This document shows, piece after piece, positions 18,240-27,692 of a stretch of 64,000 bases of DNA. The DNA is from Opitutia bacterium ISCC 52 (GTDB lineage Bacteria; Verrucomicrobiota; Verrucomicrobiia; Opitutales; UBA2995), in assembly GCA_014529675.2 (NCBI GenBank), contig CP076040.1, forward strand, positions 3,739,894 to 3,803,893, read 5' to 3'. Under the pieces are notes generated by a model, which had not been told where the DNA came from, did not search any database, and worked only from the letters and a program-made list of their open reading frames with translations. Each line of letters begins with the position of its first letter. Position 1 is the stretch's first letter. A program made the position numbers and the translations under genes.

Positions 18240-18674
18240 ATGCAAAAGCCCAAGACCCTCATTCTCTGCACTGGAAATTCATGCCGTAGCCATATGGCCG
18301 AAGGCATCCTGCGAGCCGCCGCTGATGACTTGTTCGAAGTCTACAGCGCCGGATCCAAACCAGCCGGCTACGTCCATCCGAAGGCGATCGAAGTAATGTC
18401 GGAAATTGGGATTGATCTTTCGGCCCACAGCTCAAAGTCACTAGAGCAATACCTGGATGCTGGTATCCACACAGTAGTCACTGTTTGTGGAAATGCGAAC
18501 GAAGCCTGCCCGGTATTTCCAGGTATGGTAAATCGCTATCACTGGGGATTTGAAGACCCGGCACACGCAACGGGAACCGAGGAGGAAATCCTTGAAGCAT
18601 TCCGCAGCATTCGTGACCAAATTAAGCTCGTTTTCGAAGCCTATGTTTCTGGATATCGGCAGGCTCAGTCGTAA
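18240..18674 (+). CDS. arsC: Arsenate reductase, thioredoxin-coupled (LMW-PTP fold)
   Basis: A 144-residue protein with the P-loop [16 protein letters not shown] (Cys10, Cys15) and the redox pair CGNANEAC (Cys83, Cys90). This is the spacing of the Staphylococcus-type, thioredoxin-dependent ArsC, which uses Cys10-Cys82-Cys89. WGFEDPA supplies the Asp general acid of the low-molecular-weight phosphatase fold. It reduces arsenate to arsenite in the cytoplasm. I start at ATG 18240 because the family begins right before the first strand; an upstream TTG reading would add 19 atypical residues. The matching efflux pump, acr3, is 10 kb away. No ArsR is seen. Confidence 0.93.
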   Translation: MQKPKTLILCTGNSCRSHMAEGILRAAADDLFEVYSAGSKPAGYVHPKAIEVMSEIGIDLSAHSSKSLEQYLDAGIHTVVTVCGNANEACPVFPGMVNRYHWGFEDPAHATGTEEEILEAFRSIRDQIKLVFEAYVSGYRQAQS

Positions 18675-18731
18675 AACGCATTAATCCGAGAGCTTGCTTT
18701 TTCAGGTTTTGGGCCTTTTATCGGCACCATC

Positions 18732-19526
18732 ATGTCAAACGAAGATCCAATATGGAACCAACTTCGCCTGGAAGCTGAGAAGACCGCAGCCAGTGAAAAG
18801 CTGCTATCTAGCTTTTTGGAAGAAGTTATTCTAAGTCAGACGTCGCTCGAACGGGCGATCAGTTTTCACCTGGCACAGAAATTGGATTGCCAAAATATTC
18901 CTGCCATCACGCTGTTTGACTTGTTCCTGAATATTGCCCGGGAAGACAAACGCTTTCAGGACGCCATAAGAACAGACCTCAAGGCCATCTCCGACAGGGA
19001 TCCTGCTTCCAATGGAATCCTGGCTCCGTTTCTTTATTTCAAAGGATTCCATTCTTTGACGGCTTATCGTTTTGGACACCACCTCTGGCAATCGGAACGC
19101 ACCTGCCTGGCACTGTTTCTGCAGAGTTTAATTTCAGAGCAGTTTGGAGTCGATATCCACCCAGCCGCTCGTATCGGTAAAGGTATCCTCATCGATCATG
19201 CCACCTGCTTGGTCATCGGAGAAACCGCTGTGGTTGGAAACAACGTGTCCATTCTGCACGATGTAACCTTGGGCGGAACGGGTAAAGACAAGGGTGACCG
19301 CCACCCTAAAGTTGCCGCTGGAGTACTCATCGGAGCCGGAGCCAAGATCCTGGGAAACGTAAAGATTGGCATCGGTGCAAAAATCGGAGCCGGCAGTGTC
19401 GTGCTCACAGACGTCCCGAATCATTGTTCAGCAGCGGGAGTCCCCGCCAAGATCGTTGGCAAGTGCGAGGTCGATCAGCCGGCCTTGAGCATGGATCACC
19501 AGTTGGAACACGATCCGGTGATCTAG
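18732..19526 (+). CDS. cysE: Serine O-acetyltransferase
   Basis: A 264-residue protein with an N-terminal helical domain and a C-terminal left-handed beta-helix of hexapeptide repeats. Characteristic segments are FGVDIHPAARIGKGILIDH, VIGETAVVGNNVSILHDVTLGGTG (by region), DRHPKVAAGVLIGAGAKILG and CSAAGVPAKIVGK. It acetylates L-serine with acetyl-CoA, the first step of cysteine synthesis in the cytoplasm. It lies 57 bp after arsC on the same strand; coexpression is plausible because thiol supply supports arsenate reduction and peroxide defence. The length is normal. Confidence 0.94.
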   Translation: MSNEDPIWNQLRLEAEKTAASEKLLSSFLEEVILSQTSLERAISFHLAQKLDCQNIPAITLFDLFLNIAREDKRFQDAIRTDLKAISDRDPASNGILAPFLYFKGFHSLTAYRFGHHLWQSERTCLALFLQSLISEQFGVDIHPAARIGKGILIDHATCLVIGETAVVGNNVSILHDVTLGGTGKDKGDRHPKVAAGVLIGAGAKILGNVKIGIGAKIGAGSVVLTDVPNHCSAAGVPAKIVGKCEVDQPALSMDHQLEHDPVI

Positions 19527-19561
19527 AACGAGTCCACCCAGAGCATTCTACCCCATTCAAC

Positions 19562-21475
19562 ATGGCAATCCGACAGAAAACGAATTGTATCCGTTTTCTC
19601 CTGACGCTAACTTATACTCTATTATTTCTAAGCTCAGGGAATGCGGAAGATCAACCTAATGTGCTCTGGATTACCTGGGAGGACATCAGCCGCGACTTAG
19701 GCTGTTACGGAAATGAATACTCGATCACCCCCCATGTTGATCAACTGGCTAAGGATGGAGTTCTCTATACCCATGCGTGGTCCAATGCAGGTATGTGCGC
19801 ACCGGCAAGAGCGACACTCATCACAGGTATGTATCCTCCTTCGACGGGAGCGATGAACATGCGCTCAGAGGTGACGCTGCCGGACCACATCCGAGGTTAT
19901 CCGGAATACATGCGCAACGCCGGATACTTTTGTTCCAACCACGTAAAGCTTGATTACAACTGGGTGCCGCACGAAGAGACCTGGGATGTCATTGATTCCG
20001 ACTGGCAGAACAAAGGCTGGGACCTAAGAAAACCGGGTCAGCCATTTTTCACCGTCGTTAACATTACCGACACTCACAGCTCGCAGCTTTACTACCGAGG
20101 TGAGGAACGATACCAAAAGCGGCTGGAGAGGTTAACTGAGGAAGAGATTCACGATCCAGACAAAGCGCCAGTTCCTCCCTACTATCCCGACACCCCGAAT
20201 GTCAGGAAAGACCTGGCACGCTACCACGACAATATCACCTACGCCGATAAACTGGTAGGTGATATCCTGGCCAAACTCGAGGCCGATGGACTGGCCGATG
20301 ACACCATCGTTTTCTTTTATTCGGACCACGGTCGAGGCATGCCACGCAGCAAGGGATGGCTCTTTCAAACATCCTTGCGCGTTCCCTTTATCTTACGGGT
20401 CCCTGAAAAATATAAGCACCTCGCTCCCAGTGCTCCAGGAACTCAGTCAAATCGCATAGTAAGCTTTGTAGATTTTGCGCCGACTCTACTCAGCCTCTGC
20501 GGGATCGACATTCCGGAACACATGCAGGGAAAGGCCTTTCTCGGTGAACAAGAAGCTGAGCCTCGTCGATTAGCCTACGCGTATCGTGATCGTATGGACG
20601 AGCGCATTGACCTCATTCGCGCCGTTTGGGACGGTAAGTATAAATACATTCGCAACTTCCGATCCAACCTTCCTTGGTTTCACCACCAAACGCGCAATTA
20701 CCCCCACCAACAAGGGAGCTACCAGGATCTGCACCAATATTACGCCAATGGAAAACTGAATGAAGCTCAGGCTCAATTCATGGCTATGTCCCGACCAAGG
20801 GAACAACTTTTCGATACTGAGGCCGACCCCTATGAATTGAACAATCTAGCAACGGCCTCAGAACATCGGACGAATCTCCTCCGCATGCGTGAAGCATTAA
20901 GCCGTTGGCAACATGAGATTCTTGACCTTGGCTTTTTTCCAGAATCACAATGGTGGACACGTTTTGACATGGATGGCGACAAACTCGACCGACACAGCCT
21001 CGTTCGAGAACAGCCGGAATTGTATCCCCTCTCCGAAATCATGCACGTAGCCAACCTGCTCGATCAGGGTGAGGCAGCACTCCCCGAACAATCGGCATAC
21101 CTCGATCATGAGAATCCCGTCATTCGCTACTGGGCCTTACAAGGTATCATTGCACAAGGTATTTTCGGTCGACCTGCCATGCCAAAACTCCGCCTAATCT
21201 TAAAAGACGATGTGCATATCAACCGCATCGAAGCAGCCCATGCGCTCTGTGCACTCGGTGAAACCAAAACGGGGCTGAAATTCCTGATAGAAGCACTCAA
21301 TCATCCACAACCATTGATAGCCCTTCCCGCTGCGAACGCACTTGATCACCTCGGCGATACTGCCAAGCCGGTTTTGCCTGCTATTCGAACATTCGTTGCG
21401 AAGGAACCCAATCAGGATCTGCTCGGATGGCAGTTCACGCAGAGGCTACTGCAGATGACGCTGGAGAAGCATTGA
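19562..21475 (+). CDS. Secreted sulfatase (SGSH-like) with C-terminal HEAT-like repeats
   Basis: About 637 residues. A signal peptide (IRFLLTLTYTLLFLSSGNA) precedes an alkaline phosphatase-superfamily sulfatase domain. The formylglycine motif is C79-A-P-A-R83 in GMCAPARATLITGM. The N-terminal metal site reads WEDISRDLGCYG, as in heparan N-sulfatase-like enzymes, and a later metal segment is FYSDHGRGMPR. Residues ~500-637 form alpha-helical HEAT-like repeats (VIRYWALQGI, RIEAAHALCALGE, ALPAANALDHLGD). I start at ATG 19562; a frame-open upstream stretch overlaps cysE and is not coding. The Cys-to-formylglycine activating enzyme is not in the window. Confidence 0.9.
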   Translation: MAIRQKTNCIRFLLTLTYTLLFLSSGNAEDQPNVLWITWEDISRDLGCYGNEYSITPHVDQLAKDGVLYTHAWSNAGMCAPARATLITGMYPPSTGAMNMRSEVTLPDHIRGYPEYMRNAGYFCSNHVKLDYNWVPHEETWDVIDSDWQNKGWDLRKPGQPFFTVVNITDTHSSQLYYRGEERYQKRLERLTEEEIHDPDKAPVPPYYPDTPNVRKDLARYHDNITYADKLVGDILAKLEADGLADDTIVFFYSDHGRGMPRSKGWLFQTSLRVPFILRVPEKYKHLAPSAPGTQSNRIVSFVDFAPTLLSLCGIDIPEHMQGKAFLGEQEAEPRRLAYAYRDRMDERIDLIRAVWDGKYKYIRNFRSNLPWFHHQTRNYPHQQGSYQDLHQYYANGKLNEAQAQFMAMSRPREQLFDTEADPYELNNLATASEHRTNLLRMREALSRWQHEILDLGFFPESQWWTRFDMDGDKLDRHSLVREQPELYPLSEIMHVANLLDQGEAALPEQSAYLDHENPVIRYWALQGIIAQGIFGRPAMPKLRLILKDDVHINRIEAAHALCALGETKTGLKFLIEALNHPQPLIALPAANALDHLGDTAKPVLPAIRTFVAKEPNQDLLGWQFTQRLLQMTLEKH

Positions 21476-21572
21476 TCTAGGCCTCTCAGCGGATGGTAGC
21501 AATTGGTTTAGGGGATATAAAACATCCACGAAGCCCAATCGCGCCAAATACATCTAGAAACTTCAGATTGCG

Positions 21573-21680
21573 ACCATCCTCAATGCCGACATGCTGATTG
21601 TTCCTCACTCATGCCTTCGGTCACGCACCAACGTGCGCTCCCTTGACAATCGGTCGTCAAATACAACATCTCGTCACCGT
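21573..21680 (+). repeat. Dispersed intergenic repeat, copy A
   Basis: About 100 bp aligning with the reverse complement of 41192-41288. Shared blocks include ACCATCCT, ATGTTCCTC-like, TCACGCACCAACGTGCGCTC (20 identical bases) and CGTCAA...ACATCT. The core TCACGCACCAACGTGCG contains a CGCAC/GTGCG palindrome. Confidence 0.75.
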
Positions 21681-21738
21681 GAGAGCCCTATCTCAAAATT
21701 TCGATGTAACATATGTAGCGACGCCGGTTCACGACCAT

Positions 21739-21786
21739 AGGCATCTTGCCTGTGTAAGCGCACGAAAAATTCACAGGCAAGATGCC
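21739..21786. repeat. Perfect 15-bp inverted repeat
   Basis: GGCATCTTGCCTGTG and CACAGGCAAGATGCC flank an 18-bp spacer. The right arm and its flank, CAAGATGCCTTTGCTACTTT, recur with one mismatch at 57232-57251, next to another sulfatase gene. It could form a hairpin but lacks a following T-run suited to termination. Confidence 0.8.
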
Positions 21787-21866
21787 TTTGCTACTTTAAA
21801 GGCATTGCCAGTTCCGCATTGATTCCCCAACCTTAACGCTTCACTTCATTTAGAACTCACTACCCT

Positions 21867-23042
21867 ATGAACAAACGCATTGCTCTACTCTCGCTTCTCA
21901 GCCTCTTCTCATTTTCCATTTTCATGACTGCCGGTGTTCCCGATGGAGTCTGGGTTCGGGATGGCTTTAAACTGACCGTTGTCGAAGATACCATAAAGAA
22001 ACCCCGGTTTCTCGCAAATGGACCGGATGGCACGCTCTTCGTGAGTGTAATTGCTGATGGCCGAATCGTGGCCTGTCGCGATGAAGACGGAGATAGTACT
22101 TACGAAAGCACCACCAACTTTATCGAAGGCAAAGAAGCGAAGACTCGGCTTCAAGGCATGCAATTTCACAATGGTTGGCTTTACTTTGCTCAGCTCAATT
22201 CTATTTCAAGAGCCAAAGACACCGATGGGGATGGCAAGGCCGATATCGAAGAAGAAGTACTTGGGGCTGATGATCTTCCCACAGGAGAAGGCGGAGGCCA
22301 CCGCTGGCGCGCCCTCTTGATATACAAAGGGCGTATCTACACCCACGTAGGCGACCAGACCAATGCGACCGACGAACCCATCGACGCTTCCGAGCGAAAG
22401 AAAATCTGGTCGTTTAGTTTGAATGGCACAGACAAAAAGGAATTTGCTTCCGGAATTCGTAATTCTGAGAAGCTCGTAATTCGACCAGGCACGGATGAAA
22501 TTTGGGGTGTTGATCACGACGTAGATCGCATAGGCCTTAAATTTGAAGAAGGGAACAAAGACGGTCTACAACCGTTCACCGATCACAACCCACCGGCCGA
22601 ACTTAACCATTATCAGGAAGGTAAATTCTATGGTCACCCCTGGATCGTTGGCAAGATGCAGCCCAACCTGCTCTTCCTCGATAATCCCGATCTTCTAAAA
22701 TACGCCAGCATGTCCACCAATCCTGAGTGGACCATGTCCGCTCACAGTTCGGCCAACTCATTGACCTTCTATCGTGGAAACAAAATCCGCGGAGCTCATG
22801 GAGACGCGTTCATTGCAAAAAAGGGAGGTTGGAACGCAACGGAAAAAGTTGGCTACTCTATTTCCCGTGTCTTGTTTGAGGATGGACATCCTTATGGAGA
22901 ACAAAAAGTCGTCAGCTTTCTTAAAGATGGGGACGAAGTTCTTGGCCGTCCGGTCGACTGCATCCAAGCCCCCGATGGCTCTATCCTCTTTAGCGACGAC
23001 ACTGAAAATAAAGTCTACCGCTTAGCCTGGGTGGGAAGATAA
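21867..23042 (+). CDS. Secreted beta-propeller protein, PQQ sugar dehydrogenase-like
   Basis: A 391-residue protein with a signal peptide (residues 1-22, ending MTAG) and a six-bladed propeller. Blade segments include VEDTIKKPRFLANGPDGTLFV, GGGHRWRALLIYKGRIYTHVG and PVDCIQAPDGSILFSDDTEN. The D-x-D-G-D-x-x-Y/A loops (DEDGDSTYE, DTDGDGKAD) resemble calcium loops. The pattern fits the L-sorbosone/glucose dehydrogenase-like group (NHL/GSDH fold). A periplasmic quinoprotein sugar oxidase is plausible, but the PQQ ligands cannot be confirmed by eye. The start ATG 21867 gives a clean signal peptide. It follows the sulfatase gene on the same strand after 391 bp. Confidence 0.78.
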   Translation: MNKRIALLSLLSLFSFSIFMTAGVPDGVWVRDGFKLTVVEDTIKKPRFLANGPDGTLFVSVIADGRIVACRDEDGDSTYESTTNFIEGKEAKTRLQGMQFHNGWLYFAQLNSISRAKDTDGDGKADIEEEVLGADDLPTGEGGGHRWRALLIYKGRIYTHVGDQTNATDEPIDASERKKIWSFSLNGTDKKEFASGIRNSEKLVIRPGTDEIWGVDHDVDRIGLKFEEGNKDGLQPFTDHNPPAELNHYQEGKFYGHPWIVGKMQPNLLFLDNPDLLKYASMSTNPEWTMSAHSSANSLTFYRGNKIRGAHGDAFIAKKGGWNATEKVGYSISRVLFEDGHPYGEQKVVSFLKDGDEVLGRPVDCIQAPDGSILFSDDTENKVYRLAWVGR

Positions 23043-23133
23043 GCGTTCTTTCTTCTACTTTAATTCGACGGTCTCACGAGCGTCGCTACACTTCGATGTC
23101 GACGAGGAGCCGTCTATAGAGGTTTCGGGTGCC

Positions 23134-23178
23134 AGGTGTCAGAAGCAAAAGTGAACAGACACCTGAACACTGACACCT
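23134..23178. repeat. Inverted repeat AGGTGTCAG / CTGACACCT
   Basis: Nine-base perfect arms at 23134-23142 and 23170-23178, with a further ACACCTG in the spacer. It lies between convergent gene ends, at the 3' end of the next minus-strand gene. It resembles short dispersed palindromes, not a T-tailed terminator. Confidence 0.65.
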
Positions 23179-23201
23179 AGATTTTTGGCGAAGCCAACTC
23201 C

Positions 23202-24746
23202 TTAGCTATTGGGGCCCTTCACCAACGGTAACCGATACAACGCTGCTTCCAAGTGATTGCGAACCAGCAGGTATTCACCCACCAGTGCTGGCGGATTCCA
23301 GCTCTTGCCATCAAGGGCTTGGAAGCTACCCAGAATGCGAGGCTCTTCCGGAACGGGTTCGGTCAGGAGCACTTCCCCCCGCTCGGTGGTTAGCAGCATC
23401 AGGTCTCCGACTAAGATATTTTGGCCGTGCCCGTAGCGACCTTTTTTCCAGGCTCGCCGTCCCTTCTCTACATCGATGCAGGTAAACATGCCATCATCCA
23501 ATCCGTAGATGTATCCGTCTTTGAATACGTAGTTATTAAACTTGGCTTTTAAGTGAAGCGTGCGCCACAATCGCTCAGCGCTCTGAGTGCCGCCCTCGCT
23601 ATTAGAGATCTGTAACATCTCAGCCCCTTTGCCGTATCCGCTACTCAGCACAATACGATCCTCTCCCACCGGAACAGGAATAGCCACGTGAGGCATGCCA
23701 TCTGTATTCCACTCGTATTCCCAGAGTATAGAACCATCGGTCACATCATGAGCAAACAGTGCTGAGTGGTTGAAGATTAGCACTTGGCGTTTACCGGCGA
23801 TATCGTAAGCAACGGGAGAGCTCCAATGAGCGCGGTCACTGCCACCACTCCATACTAGATCCCCGGTCATTTTATTGTAGGCGACCAGGGAATCTCCATT
23901 TCTGCCCCCCGCACTTACGATCACTAAATCACCCTCAATCAGCGGTGAACTCGCCATGGCCCAATCGGGCAGTTTTGCCTGATGCTTTTCCAACAGGTTG
24001 AATCCCCATTGCTTTTCGCCTGTTTCCAGATCAAGCAGCATAAAGTCTCCCATTGCCCCCAGCGCATACACGCGATTCTCTTCAATTGTCGGAGTCGCTC
24101 GTGGACCGATACCTCCCAAAGGATTATCATAGCGAGCCGGGTATCGATGTTCCCAAAGTTTATTTCCGGTTAAGAGTTCGTAACACACGACCAACTCATC
24201 GTCCCCATCCTGCTCCTGAGTCACCGCTCGATTGCCCACGATCGCGAATGCAGACCAAGCTTCCCCAATCGGTTGTTTCCAAATTAGCTGAGGAGGATTC
24301 GTTTCCCAGTCCCGATCTAACGGGATGTTTGGCATAGTGGTATCACGGTTGGGGCCCAAAAACTGAGGATAGCTTCCCTGAACAAGCTCTGATCCATCGG
24401 CCAAGCCTGTGGCTACCTTTTCACCTGCACCGGACCAGCGAAACTTTACAATGGGCATCAAGTCTCCGGTAACACCTTCCATACGGAAGAGCGCCACCAT
24501 CAGTAGCATCAAAAGTACAAACGCCCCAAAGCCTTTCAGTCGGATCTTCCATGGCATTCGAGAGAGTGCCAACAACCACATGACAGAGAGTGCCACGCCT
24601 GTAAATCCCGTTCCCAGTATCGCCATAATAGCCATCTGGCGATTTCTCTCACCCGTCAGAATAAAATAAATCCAGCCACCCAGGACCAATGCCCAGATAA
24701 CGATCAGTGGCCACCAGCGTGGAGAAGTTGTTTTCGATAAACTCAT
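23202..24746 (-). CDS. Membrane-anchored PQQ-type beta-propeller protein
   Basis: A 514-residue protein. Three membrane helices occupy residues 12-30, 38-60 and 68-90; the rest is periplasmic. From about residue 130 it has PQQ-like propeller blades with GEAWSAFAIVGNRAVTQEQ, LTGNKLWEHRYPAR, LETGEKQWGFNLL, MTGDLVWSGGSD and DGSILWEYEWNTDG. These W/G-rich repeats match outer-membrane assembly BamB-like or quinoprotein-like propellers. No quinone dehydrogenase active-site residues are obvious, so it may be a scaffold or a non-catalytic propeller. It converges on the preceding gene and lies divergent from the metal cassette. Such proteins are common in Planctomycetes and Verrucomicrobia, usually without known function. 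Confidence 0.8.
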   Translation of the reverse strand: MSLSKTTSPRWWPLIVIWALVLGGWIYFILTGERNRQMAIMAILGTGFTGVALSVMWLLALSRMPWKIRLKGFGAFVLLMLLMVALFRMEGVTGDLMPIVKFRWSGAGEKVATGLADGSELVQGSYPQFLGPNRDTTMPNIPLDRDWETNPPQLIWKQPIGEAWSAFAIVGNRAVTQEQDGDDELVVCYELLTGNKLWEHRYPARYDNPLGGIGPRATPTIEENRVYALGAMGDFMLLDLETGEKQWGFNLLEKHQAKLPDWAMASSPLIEGDLVIVSAGGRNGDSLVAYNKMTGDLVWSGGSDRAHWSSPVAYDIAGKRQVLIFNHSALFAHDVTDGSILWEYEWNTDGMPHVAIPVPVGEDRIVLSSGYGKGAEMLQISNSEGGTQSAERLWRTLHLKAKFNNYVFKDGYIYGLDDGMFTCIDVEKGRRAWKKGRYGHGQNILVGDLMLLTTERGEVLLTEPVPEEPRILGSFQALDGKSWNPPALVGEYLLVRNHLEAALYRLPLVKGPNS

Positions 24747-24902
24747 GGTTACGATCTAGTTTCAGGAGATCAGTCGTATAGTCGGCAAGCAACCTGACAG
24801 AGTAAACGCTTTTTAACGAAGCCACCAGTTCATGCTTGCCTTACCTTAAAAATATAACATCGACTTGCTACTCAATGCATTGACTAGATCTCGGTGATTT
24901 GC

Positions 24903-25301
24903 ATGACTTCGAAAAGATCGATGAGTGGACATAAGAAATTTTTCCTGTATATCGCCAGCTTTGCCGCTGGTCACCGAGGAAAATCTATCGCCCTACTCTT
25001 GATCGCTGAACTGTTTCTGGCCCAGTTGGCTATCGCAAGTCCAAGCCTGCATAATTGGATGCACGGTGTTGAGGATTGTGAACACCACACAGAGAACCAC
25101 TCCGAAAACAACAGTGATTCTCAATCTAATGAAGGTCATGCATGTACAATCACACTCATTTCCGATAGCCTTTACCAGGAAGCGGAAACCTGTGAGATCA
25201 GCAAAGTAAAGATATTTGAGGCCCAGGCCTGCTACTCGTACATTTGTCCGAGTGAATCGGCCATTGCCAGGCACTCTGCACGGAGTCCTCCACAGCTATA
25301 A
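24903..25301 (+). CDS. Small His-rich exported protein (DUF2946-like)
   Basis: About 132 residues with a hydrophobic signal-like segment (SIALLLIAELFLAQLAIASPS). A short His/Cys-rich part follows: LHNWMHGVEDCEHHTENHSENN, trimmed here, and then GHACTITLISDSLY. Proteins of this type are found just upstream of metal-linked TonB receptors in this phylum and resemble DUF2946. They are thought to bind metal, though without experimental proof that I can cite. I choose ATG 24903; a GTG three codons upstream and an ATG at 24921 are alternatives. It precedes the acidic/His-rich receptor by about 125 bp and probably belongs to the same cassette. Confidence 0.7.
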   Translation: MTSKRSMSGHKKFFLYIASFAAGHRGKSIALLLIAELFLAQLAIASPSLHNWMHGVEDCEHHTENHSENNSDSQSNEGHACTITLISDSLYQEAETCEISKVKIFEAQACYSYICPSESAIARHSARSPPQL

Positions 25302-25327
25302 GGTTACATACGTTTAACGAACGGCCC

Positions 25328-25421
25328 TTTGGGAGGTCACACCTCCTACATTAATTCAGAAACGCTTTCTGCGGGGCATGTCTTAAAAACCTTTTAGCTA
25401 GCAGGCATAGATACCTGCAGT
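25328..25421 (+). other. Two small hairpins in the leader of the metal TonB receptor
   Basis: GGAGGT-CAC-ACCTCC lies near 25334-25348 and GCAGG...CCTGC at about 25404-25421, close to the receptor ATG at 25428. They could be regulatory, but neither matches a riboswitch or Zur-type operator that I can recognise. Confidence 0.35.
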
Positions 25422-25427
25422 ACATCC

Positions 25428-27692
25428 ATGCAAACATACCTAAGATACATTTTCATTTTTTCTAGCCTAGTTCTTACGAGCCATATTTTCGCCCAACACG
25501 ACGGGCACGAAGAAGAGGAGATCATTGATCTCAAGCAAATTAATATCACGGCCAGTCCCTTTGCTTTGCGGCAAGAAGACGTGGTCGTCGCTACCAGCTC
25601 CGTTCTTTCGACAGAGCTTCGACGTAGCCGACTATCAACACTCGGATCGACCCTGGATGGTCAGCCGGGCATTCACAGTTCCAGTTACGCACCCGGCGCA
25701 GGTCGTCCCATAATTCGTGGATTCGATGGAGACCGGGTCAGCATCCTGCAAAACGGTACGGAGATTTTCGATGTATCTTCTACCAGTGCAGACCATGGTG
25801 TGGCAATTGAACCGTTGATGATCCAAAAAGTTGAGATCGTTCGAGGGCCCGCCTCGCTACTCTACGGCAACCGAGCCATTGGCGGTGTTGTTAACGTAAT
25901 CGACAAATCGATGCCACGGGAAGCGATTGATGGCATTACCGGCGAAGCAGAGTTCAGATATGGATCCGTCGCCGATGAAAAAGCCGGAGGACTATCCGTT
26001 CAGGGTGGTCAGGATGGTTTTGCCTGGAGCCTCAACTACCATAAGCGTGAAGCCGAGGACTATGACATACCGGGCTATGCGGAATCCTTATTCCAACGCG
26101 AATCAGAGGAGCACGACCACGACGAGCATGAGGATGAGCACGAAGACGAGGAACACGAAGGCGAAGAGGACCATGAGGACGAGCACGAAGACGACCATGA
26201 CGATGAACATGAAGAAGAGGTCTTCGGCGTGCTCGAGAACAGCTTCGCTGAGTCTGAAATGTTCTCCGTAGGTGCAGGCTGGTTCAGCGAATCCACTGCA
26301 TACAGCATTTCTTACAGCCAGTATGATTCCTTCTATGGTGTCCCCGGACATTCACATGGTCACGAAGACGAGCATGACGAACATGATGAGGAGCACGAAG
26401 GCGAGGAAGAAGGCGAACACGAAGATGAAGAGCACGAAGAGGGTGAACATGATGAAGATGAGCACCACGAGGATGAACACGGGGAAGAAGCCGTAGCCAT
26501 TGATATGGAGAATCGTCGCACCGCATTTCGCATGGAGTGGCTCGACCTGGGTGGCGTCTTTGAGTCCGCGGAACTAGATGCCAGCTTTGGTGACTACAAA
26601 CACACTGAATTGGAAGGAGACGAGATAGGCACCGTATTCGAACGCGACGGATTCGACATCCGCCTATCCGGTATTCACCGTCCAATCGGAGACTGGTCTG
26701 GCGCCGTAGGCTTGGACTTCAAGAATGAGTCATTCGAGGCCATCGGCGAAGAAGCCTTCATTCCTACCATCGACAAACGAAACTACGCACTCTTTCTCGT
26801 CGAACGACAAGAAACATCCTGGGGTGCAATCGAATTGGGAGGCCGCATAGAAAACCAAAGCCTGAGCCCCAACGATTCGAGTCTTAGGGATAAAGACGAA
26901 ACCACACTCAACCTGTCAGCAGGCATGTTGCGTCGCCTAGAAGACAATAGCACGTTTGCGGCAAATCTGTCCTTTAATCAACGTGCCCCCAATGCAGCGG
27001 AACTTTATGCCTTCGGCCCCCACGTTGGTACGGGTTCATTCGAAATTGGTAACATCGACCTCGACCTAGAGAAATCGATAAGCCTTGATGCTTCCTGGAG
27101 AAAATCGGTCGGTTACCTTACCGGTGAGTTCGCCCTCTTCTACTCCGATTTCGAGGATTACGTGTTCCTGGAGCATATGGACCACGAAGTATTCGAAGCA
27201 CTTTACCCGGACGAGGATGACGACGGATTGGAAATCCTGACAGCTGAAGCTGCGGACGCCGAGTTTTACGGGTTCGAGTTGGATCTTCGCATCCATATTA
27301 TAGATACACGGGAACAACGCTTTCACTTTGATCTGACTATCGATCAAACTCGGGCCACCAACCAAACCGAAGACAGTAACCTGCCTCGCATTCCGACACG
27401 TCGTGTCGGCGGGCGACTAGGTTACGAAGAAGGTCCCTGGTCGTTTGGCTTGGGTGCCCGCCATCATACCAAAGCCAGTCACTTAGCTCCGGAAGAAACA
27501 CCGACCGATAGCTACACCCTGGTCTTCGCCGATATCAATTACCATATTGATATAGGTGAAAGCGCCATGGAGTTCTTCGCTATCGGACGAAACCTCTCAG
27601 ACGAAGAAGCAAGGCCTCACACATCGTTTGTGAAGGAACTGGTACCACTCCCAGGTCGCAGTATCGAACTAGGAGCTCGCCTGTTCTTCTGA
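25428..27692 (+). CDS. TonB-dependent receptor with His/Asp/Glu-rich loops (ZnuD-like)
   Basis: A 754-residue outer-membrane receptor. A signal peptide ends at IFAQ. The plug domain (residues ~40-165) contains SVLSTELRRSRLSTLGSTLD, PIIRGFDGDRVSILQNG and VRGPASLLYGNRAIGGVVNV. The barrel ends in LGARLFF with a terminal Phe. Two extracellular-type loops at about residues 224-264 and 306-354 consist almost entirely of His, Glu and Asp. Such loops occur in zinc receptors of the ZnuD type and suggest capture of a divalent metal. The neighbours (small His-rich protein upstream, MerC-like protein downstream) support metal uptake. Zn2+ is the best guess; Cu or Ni cannot be excluded. Confidence 0.88.
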   Translation: MQTYLRYIFIFSSLVLTSHIFAQHDGHEEEEIIDLKQINITASPFALRQEDVVVATSSVLSTELRRSRLSTLGSTLDGQPGIHSSSYAPGAGRPIIRGFDGDRVSILQNGTEIFDVSSTSADHGVAIEPLMIQKVEIVRGPASLLYGNRAIGGVVNVIDKSMPREAIDGITGEAEFRYGSVADEKAGGLSVQGGQDGFAWSLNYHKREAEDYDIPGYAESLFQRESEEHDHDEHEDEHEDEEHEGEEDHEDEHEDDHDDEHEEEVFGVLENSFAESEMFSVGAGWFSESTAYSISYSQYDSFYGVPGHSHGHEDEHDEHDEEHEGEEEGEHEDEEHEEGEHDEDEHHEDEHGEEAVAIDMENRRTAFRMEWLDLGGVFESAELDASFGDYKHTELEGDEIGTVFERDGFDIRLSGIHRPIGDWSGAVGLDFKNESFEAIGEEAFIPTIDKRNYALFLVERQETSWGAIELGGRIENQSLSPNDSSLRDKDETTLNLSAGMLRRLEDNSTFAANLSFNQRAPNAAELYAFGPHVGTGSFEIGNIDLDLEKSISLDASWRKSVGYLTGEFALFYSDFEDYVFLEHMDHEVFEALYPDEDDDGLEILTAEAADAEFYGFELDLRIHIIDTREQRFHFDLTIDQTRATNQTEDSNLPRIPTRRVGGRLGYEEGPWSFGLGARHHTKASHLAPEETPTDSYTLVFADINYHIDIGESAMEFFAIGRNLSDEEARPHTSFVKELVPLPGRSIELGARLFF

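Larger units (their letters stand above)
21476..21866. other. 390-bp intergenic region with dispersed repeat and palindrome
   Basis: This region holds no gene that I can support. It contains copy A (about 21573-21680) of an element that recurs inverted at 41192-41288, and a 15-bp palindrome described separately. A short ORF spanning it consists of repeat sequence. Confidence 0.6.

Noticed and set aside
21598-21822. Small ORF after the first sulfatase
   Set aside because: It consists of the dispersed repeat and the palindrome; no conserved protein.
26075-26351. Ser/Cys- or Val/Leu-rich minus-strand ORFs
   Set aside because: They are antisense shadows of the His/Asp/Glu-rich loops; composition, not coding pressure, keeps them open.
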